Assembly (NCBI GenBank): GCA_008360975.2 | Contig: CM039181.1 | Location: 1,782,380 to 1,846,379 of the forward strand | DNA length: 64,000 nt | From: Lichenostomus cassidix | Lineage: Eukaryota; Chordata; Aves; Passeriformes; Meliphagidae | Reading direction: 5' to 3' | Shown: piece by piece, positions 56,446 through 64,000 of the stretch | Layout: the number at the start of each line of letters is the position of its first letter | How positions within the stretch are numbered: position 1 is the first letter of the stretch | Program-made: the position numbers and the translations under genes | The notes under the pieces: generated by a model | What the model saw: only the letters and a program-made list of their open reading frames with translations | What the model was told of the DNA's origin: nothing | Database searches by the model: none

Positions 56446-59400
56446 GAAGTCAAAGCCTACTGACCTTAAAAGACAGACACTCAAAATAATTGCTTCCCTT
56501 TCCTTCCCTCCCCTCCATGCCAGGAGAAGGTTGGTCACAAAAGCCATAAAGCAAAAAGTCTTGAACTCTCTTCTGTATTTTGGATCCCAAAGTTCTGGTT
56601 TGCAGGCTCCCCCACCCCTCCAGAAATACTTCATCTGACTCCAAACTGTGCCTCCAGGACTGACCAAAGCCAAAGGGAGATCAACAGCAAGACAGGCTTG
56701 TACCTCTCCTTCACCCTTCTCCCACTCTTCAATTATTTTCAGCTCAGGGGATTTCCTCAGCTCCATGCACTTTATCTAATTTTTAATCCTCAGTGGGCCT
56801 GTCTTCCAAATTCTTGTTCCACTCTCCTCTGGAGTTAATGAAAACCTTCTGCATTCTTACACAACAGTAATACTATAGACTAAACCTCTTGATTGTTCTC
56901 AAAGTAAAGTCAGAGGGGAACAGCAGAAGAATGAGTCACTGCTGTCTCCTGACTCAACTTCTGTCCGGGAATGCAATTTTCCTGGGAGGCTATAGGGAAT
57001 AGGTGGAAACTACTGTTCTTGTATAAGTCAGTCATTCAGCTCCCAAATGCAAGAATTCATTTTAATAAGCTATCAAAACAAAAGGTTTTACTGAAAGTCA
57101 TAAAAGGCTGCTTAAAGATGGAAGCTGACCAACATAAAGTGTATAGACTTCTGATTTACTGAAAGCAGACTGGAAAATGAACTTTTGCTTTTGCTGAAAC
57201 AAAACACCACCAAGTAGCAAGAAATAAAAACTACTAAGAACTCAGCCTATTTATCAGCAGTCCAGGGTAAAATTATTTAACAAACTATTTTCTGCTGTCA
57301 CAGGATTATGAGTATTTCAGAAAAAAAATTATTTAATTTGAGAAAGACTCATGACAGCCATCGTATCTGTATAATGTTTAGCACAGACTTTATCATCTAA
57401 AACAAAGCTAGGAGTATTTTTTTCACAGGAAACGATGAGGCAATGAGTAGATTTTAAAGTAAATAACATCCATATGAGAACACAGTGCTTTTGCTTTCCT
57501 CCTGCCTCTCTTGTCCCTGTTCAGCACTCAGTGATGGAAGCAAAGACAAGCATAAATCAGTATATGCCATCAAGGCAAAACCATCCCTGAGAGTCTGGCA
57601 TCATGCCCAGGATTTTACTCATTCCATGACAAGTGGTGTTCTCTTCAGCTAGGATTTATCCAGCCTCATCAATAAATACCTCAAGCATAGTCATTTGATG
57701 GACATGATGAGATTAGATTCCAAAACATTTAGGGCTGTATACAGTATTTCACTATTGTAAAGAAAGTGGCAAATATCCTGAAGCAGGAGCAATTTCTTTT
57801 CCTTACATTAAATGGCTGAACAAATTGTTGTACAATCCTTGAAGGCCAGGCATAACATGAGGGCTTTTTAAAATTTACTCAGTGCTTTTTCTGTGCATTA
57901 TTCCATGAGCCATTTTCTGCTCAGTGTTTGCTTTATAATCATCACCCCTTTACTCATCTCTGTATGGAGTGGGAGAATATGTTCTCATCTGTGTCTTGGG
58001 AAGGAAGATCTGCATTTGCTTACAAGCTTTCAGATCTTGCTTTTCTGAATCAGACCAGGGGATCTAAAATAACAGGTTTTAAGATAGCAAGCAAATAAAA
58101 CAGACTCAAAGCTCACAACCAGTCTCTTGCTATGTAGTCCAATTAAAATGTATTTACTTGTTCTTACAAGTGTGTTATAAACATCTTCTCTTTTCTTGAT
58201 AAAGCAGTTATTGCATGAATTTATATGACCAGGAGAAAGCAACACTAGATGCTTGAAATCATCACCACTGTAGAATATAGTCTGATCTATGGAATTTGCC
58301 TAAAACTTGCAGTCTGTGCTCACCTCTGGGTCCTGCTAGTCCCACAGGGTCAGACACACTTTCAAGAGGTCAGAGGCCACTTTATTTTAAGCAGTTCAAT
58401 GAAAAAGGAATAATTTTCAGCTCCCTATGGATTTTCATGCTTTCAAAAGGTCAAAGGCTCTGCAGAGCCCAGTTTGCCTCCTGGGCTGGAACAGCAAAGG
58501 CACATCAGTTTGTGCAGCCAGAGGCACTCAGTGGCTGTCACTGAACTCAGCTGGGCTCAGCTCTGCCCACACATGCAGCTGCATCGATCAGAGGCAGCAC
58601 TGAGCACTGCTGATCAAACTCTAACAGTGCCCAGGGCACTGAGAGCAGGGCAAGGCTCACCTGCTCTGCTCCACAGGCACAACAGCCTCCTTGCCCACAC
58701 GGACTGACAGTGAACCTGCTGTCTATCCCAGCAGGGCAGGAGGGAAAGGACAAGGCAGAGGCACTGCTGCTGCACACACAGGGATGGGGAGCAGCCACCA
58801 GCCTGGTGCCTGTCACCCCAATGCCACCCCAATGTCTGTGTCAGCACCCCTGGGGACTTCTGGAAAAGACTGGCAATGACAGGGACTGGCAATTCCACAG
58901 CCTCTCAGTGGTGTGAGTTGCTATGAGCATCACCCAGAAACACCCATAACTCTCACCCCCAGGAAGATCTCAGAAGGGACCCCGGCAAAGGTGGAATCAT
59001 GCTCTTCATAAATTCTGCTTCAATATATTAGCTCAATAAAGGCATTAAAATAACAATAATAAAGCCCAAGACATACTGAAGAACCAGTGATACAAAAATG
59101 CTACTTGGGAAATTACTGTTCTTTTAAGAATTCTTTTCATCCAATGAAATTTTTCATAGTATATTAAAGAATAGCAGTGCACACACAAACTGGTAGACAT
59201 GTCTAGTTCAGGTGGGGATGGTGGATGGAGGGAATGAACCACAAAAAATTCCATTTAAAACACACTCCTTAAATCCACACCAGAGCCCAGCAGTGTTACC
59301 TGCATGCCACAGAAAATGAGTGGAGTAACCAAGGTGAACTGAGGGAAACCCACAAGCAGCAGCTTGGATAGAAGCTGTGATCTCTCTGCCTCTCAAAGAG

Positions 59401-62400
59401 GGATCAACATCTCTGCAGTCTCCTTTTTCCATACATATTGAAATGTGAAAGCAAAGGTAAACATTTCCAAAGGGAACTGTCAGCCAGGACTGAATTTATT
59501 TCAAGAGCTATTTATCAGTTGCTTCTCTCAAATACCACATTGCATTTTCCCTAGATTAGCTCCTGCTCTTTATACTGCTCTGTACCTCATATTGCCACAT
59601 CCTCTGTACAAGGACTGCTAAGTACAAGCTCAAAACTTAGCAGAATTAGACCTTCTGAAAGTTTAAAAGCCATTTCCACATTTGTTTTTTCCTCCTCTTT
59701 TTCTCTCCATAAGATTTCAGCACAGAAGAAAAAACATCAAAAACCCTCCAACATTATCATATTCATGGCCTTTGAAAGGCTAAAACACTCAACTTTGCTT
59801 CAGCTGCTTCTTCCTTTTTCCCCTATGAGCTGTCAGATACTTGCATGCAACAGCTTGGTGTGTCAAAAGGAAAACAAAGCAGCAGCAGTGCTGGTTTTAT
59901 CCCAGGGACAATGAAATTGGAGATAAAGTAGAACTGGACATTAATATTTATATCCAATATATGAAAAAAAAAAGGCTGAAACTGGAATTTTTAAGGATGT
60001 CAAAAATATAGTAAACAAAGGGTAAAGCTGGAGTATGAACTGCTATAAACAAGAATTTATGTCAGGAGGAAAGCATCACATGCTGAGATGGATAAAAATT
60101 GTGTAATTGTCAAATGAGAAGCAGGATATGATGAAACCATTAAACAAGAAGATCTATAAAAGAGCTAATGACTTGATTCACAGCAAAAACTTGGTCCAGG
60201 TTGAATATGGGAAGAATATATCATGGTTAATGACTTACAAAAACTAGGATACAAGTTGTTTGCTTTAAAGATTTGTTAGATTCTTGCTGGCCTAAATCAA
60301 TGCAACACAATTTGCACACCACAGCTGCACATCCAGCCCAGGGATCACCATGCAGATACCAGATTTCACCTCCTGCTTTCCCTACTTTGACATCCAGCAC
60401 TGGATTTTATAGAAAACTCCAGATGGAAATACAGAATCACTATATAGCTGCACATGATTATTCAGTATTTGCACAAGCAAATGCCCAGTTAGGTTCTTGG
60501 ACTCAGGAGGCACCTGAGGCATTTAACAGGAGTGGGAAGCTGGAATTGCCCTATTTTCTCCCCTCTGTTGCAAGGACAGCAGGGATTTTAAAGAGCAGAA
60601 GCAGCAGATTTCCATGTTCTACAGAAAAACAACCCTTAACAATTAGATGCCCCACCACCTGTCAGTCACCACAGTGATACCAACCCTGGGTGTGTTTGAG
60701 ATCTTCCTTTGTCATTGCTATGGTTTAGCTGCAGCTATAGGAGTTCTGCATTCCCTCCAACGTTATTTCAATTCACATTTTTCATCTCAGCCAACTGCTC
60801 CTGAAGGGCATTGATGTGCCTCTTGTAAAGATTCAGCCATTATCTCGGTGACCATAATGAGGAGAAGCTTTCTGTTTGTTTGTTTTTCAATACAAGTTTA
60901 GATTGTGAAACCATTATGCAACTAGATCTTTAAAAAATCTTTTGTGACCACATGTTTGCCTGCATAATCTCATCTAAACAGGGATTCTTGCTTAAAAGTG
61001 ACTCAGACAATAAGGCCACACAAGGATAACAGCACTATAAGTGGTTTTCAATGGGTAAAAATAATAATAATAAAATTACATGCAAGTTCCGCTTTTGTGT
61101 GAGGTTTTATATTTGAGGGCGTCTAATAGAACTGCAACATTTTAAAGTGCCCACATAAAAAGCATTCACCATCCTTCAGATCAAAGAGCAATAGGAAAAG
61201 ATTAAGCACATTTATTGCTAAGTAGAAAAACATTTCAACATACCAGATGACGATAACCATATGCAAGAGATGCTTGCTGCAGTTCCTAATATAAGCTACC
61301 TAAATATAAATTTTACAAGCAACAGACAATGGCAAACCAGCAGATGATAAATTCCAAATCCCCAAGCTCTCCAGCAGTGCAAGTTTATCAGGACAGCCTG
61401 AAAAACAGCTGCAGACTTGCCAGTACAGCCAGCCAGGGAAGCAGACAGATCCCATTTCCTGCTGGGGGAGTTTGGCATCTCTCATTGCCATTGCCAAACT
61501 GAGCACACAGGTAAAGGTGTTGACACCACAGTCAGACTGGCTGCGAAGGAACTGAACCAGCAGCAACCCCAGGAAGGGAACAGTTTTCAGTTTTCAAAGA
61601 TGCTCAGCATTTAAGTTCTGTATGGATAAGCTCACTGTGAGCACCAAGACATCAATTTACATTGCATCTATCAAACTTTACAGCTCTACACCACTGAAGT
61701 GCCTCAACTGGGCAAAATACACATTCCTTAGTGTCCCACAGGTCATCACAGCCTGTTGAGGTTATAGCAGAAGGTTAGGAACACACTGCTGTCCACAGAT
61801 GGCCCAAGCCCTTGCCTAGGCTTAGGTGAAACACAACTTGCTAAGGATGAGTTCAGGAGAGAACCTGCTGTGCCAGCTTCCCAACTTCTGACAGAAATGC
61901 AGCACACTGAAAAGATTAATGAATATTTCCTGCAGCTTACTGGATGTCTTTCCCTAACTGATGAACTTTCTACATCATATTCTTGATCAAGAAGCATCTT
62001 TGCTAAGTAGAGGCTCTTCATGGGTATTGTAGAAGCAGGAAAAGAGATTTTCTTCCACGAGGTTATAGGCAACCTTGATGATACATTGTCCAGCATTTCT
62101 TGAAGGTGAAATCCAAGAAGAGTTGTAGTTTGCTTTGAGGCTGTCGTTCAGCAAAGAGGACTGAAGAGCTGCTATGACACACAGACCCTCATGTTTTAGG
62201 AGCTAGAAAGCACAGGAGAAAATAGGAATTGTCCTCGAGAGGAATAGCCAGTCAAAACTCTGACAAACACACAAAACATTCTTCCCTTGTGGCAATTCTG
62301 TCCCTTGGCAAGCGGCACACCCATTATTTTACTTCTAAGGGTATGAAAAGTTCTTGGGGTTTTTCTAGTTTGAACAGGCACATGGAGCATTGCCTTTAGA

Positions 62401-64000
62401 GTCACTGCTTTTGTAGATGTCAGCAAAGCCTGATGGTTCAACAATTGTTTGGCAATGGCATGCACTGAATTAGTGGATGGTTTTGGGCCACAGTCAAGCA
62501 AACTCCAGTGAAGTCAGTTTGCCTGACTTAAAACCCAAAAATGTGGTAAAATACAAACTGTATATAAAGGAATCTAAAGGTCATTCGCAATACACTCAGT
62601 TGAATTTCTAGGTTTTCTAGATGCTTTTTTCCTTCCTAATGTCATTAAAAGGATTCTGAAGAACTCACCAACAGAAGTCAAATATCCCAAAGACTTAGAG
62701 ATGGATAAGGATATTGTATCAAAAGGACATTACAAAAATAACTTACCATTTTGAAAATTTTCACTGCTTTTAAAAGACTGTTACTTTTCCTGTGGCAGGA
62801 ATGAAACTACAGTGAAAACATCAGTGCTTGAATACTCTTATTTGGCCTGCTTCCATTTTTTTTTTCTATCTTTCCTCAACAGGTAAAAGTGGTAAACTCC
62901 AAATGAAACACACACAAAAATCCTACACTGAACCTGAGGTTTGATAAACAAGAATAATTACCACCTGAAGAAAACCCCTATCATACTTGTTGAGATTTAG
63001 AAAGCCTACACAAAGAAAGGGAAAACGGTAATCAGAGCTGTCTGCAAAAATGGGATAAATGGTTTAATGTTTGGACTGACTCAAACTTGCCATCAATCAG
63101 AACCAAAACACACAGCTAAAATTTCAAAACCACTTCCACAGAAACACACAACCTACAAATTTTGAGTTCCTATTTTCATGGAGTTGAACAGGTTTGTGTA
63201 ACAGTTTATCATTTTTTGGTTTTTTACACAACTTACAGTCCTACTGTACCCAGCAATTTTGTTCCTGCTAGTAATACATACATCAATCTCTGCTTTACCA
63301 ATTTCATCTCCACAAAGCTTGGGAAATAACACCACTATGTTAGAAAAACAAACAAAAAAAAACCCTTATGTTTTATATTTCTTTTTCAGTTAGTAACTAC
63401 TATCTTGGAATTGATTGCTAGGGATTTTCTTTTTTCCTTGACAGTCTTTTCTACAGCATTTCTTGTAACGGTGTGATGGAAAAATTGAGATAGCAATTTA
63501 GCCAAGGCCACAAGGTTTCCAATAGCAGGAGCAGCACACAAGTTGAATGCCTCCCTCTCAAACCCAATGCTGCTTCTTCCACCCTGTGCCTCACCAGCTC
63601 CAGAGATGCTGAGTGTCACCCTGTCACAAGCAGGGCTTCTGAGAACTGTGGGAAACACTGAGCCTAAATCCCATTGAATTCAACTTCCTCAGAATCACAC
63701 AGTGATTCACCATCTTTCTGGAAGAGACCCTCAAGGATTTTTTGGCACAATTTCCTTTCTTCTCATCCTGACTCCAGTCCCTTTCAGCATTGCTTTTCCA
63801 GCTGCTGTCACTCAGTGCTCAGAGCTCAGATACTCCAGCCTCCCCCAGCTGCAGCAGGGCTGGCAGGAGCCCAAGGTAATAAAGCCATCAGAGCTCATTA
63901 GCTCGGTGTGCACCCTGTCCCTCACCCCAATGCTAGCATCTCTCATTGCTCCAGTCACCCACTAGCTGGGGATGCCACAGAGGAGGGTGACAGCAGTGAC
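56446..64000. other. noncoding stretch, no gene recognised; G+C-richer patch at 58480-58860
   Basis: The part at about 58480-58860 is richer in G+C and has frames open in several phases on both strands (plus 58296-58544, 58474-58707, 58691-58879; minus 58547-58816, 58614-58898), which reflects few stop codons and not coding. It contains a small CACCCCAATG duplication near 58814-58834. A 134-codon frame at 60273-60677 and a 116-codon minus-strand frame at 61746-62096 have no recognisable domain. Near 61056-61072 there is a short AAT repeat. The last 300 bases contain TCAGAATCACACAGTGATTC, which recalls a CR1 tail, but the match does not extend far enough to call. Confidence 0.55.

Noticed and set aside
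60273..60677. 134-codon plus-strand frame
   Set aside because: No domain or homology recognised and no supporting splice or promoter signals.
63685..63740. Possible antisense CR1 tail (AGAATCACACAGTGATTC ... GAAGAGACCCTCAAGGAT)
   Set aside because: Only short words match and nothing downstream continues the CR1 order.
1..64000. CRISPR arrays, operons, prophage or other prokaryotic systems
   Set aside because: No spaced repeats, ribosome binding sites or prokaryotic genes; composition and CR1 fragments point to a bird-like vertebrate.
1..64000. Endogenous retrovirus or LTR pairs
   Set aside because: I saw no paired long terminal repeats, primer-binding site or gag/pol-like frame, though diverged solo LTRs could be missed by eye.

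Overview
The window looks like vertebrate nuclear DNA, most likely from a bird. The evidence is indirect. The sequence is A+T-rich and CpG-poor, it has no long open reading frame on either strand, and its recognisable transposon remnants are short 5'-truncated pieces of CR1 LINEs. The clearest CR1 copies (631-930 antisense, 39844-39972 sense, 44250-44420 sense, 56327-56445 sense) match what I recall of sauropsid CR1, including the 3'-terminal words typical of bird genomes. I see no L1, Alu/B1, bacterial or viral gene. A few fragments resemble MIR-type SINEs, and one older CR1 (21365-21640) would predate birds.

I find no protein-coding gene I can defend. The longest ATG-style frame is 158 codons. 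All longer frames lack recognisable domains, have ordinary intron-like composition and are what chance gives in 64 kb. The window is therefore a gene desert or the inside of a very large intron. I cannot rule out a short internal exon, and I list the weak candidates.

Layout: 1-6.6 kb is plain noncoding DNA with one CR1 copy. At 6.7 kb two palindromes lie side by side. 7-21 kb is plain noncoding DNA with A+T-rich low-complexity patches near 10.0, 15.3 and 16.9 kb. An old CR1 lies at 21.4 kb. Small tandem duplications lie at 22.4, 24.4, 28.7 and 39.2 kb. At 26.5-27.0 kb there is a CpG cluster beside a CT repeat, with an NRF1-like site and a TATA-like box. At 34.4-34.6 kb there is a second CpG cluster containing a perfect RFX X-box palindrome, further X-box half sites and a MEF2-type site. 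37-57 kb carries most of the transposon fragments. 57-64 kb is unremarkable apart from a more G+C-rich stretch near 58.5-58.9 kb.

The best candidates for function are the two CpG-containing islands (26.5 kb and 34.5 kb) and the double palindrome at 6.7 kb. They look like promoter or enhancer elements rather than a new gene system. No novel multi-gene system is visible. All transposon calls rest on remembered consensus sequences, not on an alignment.
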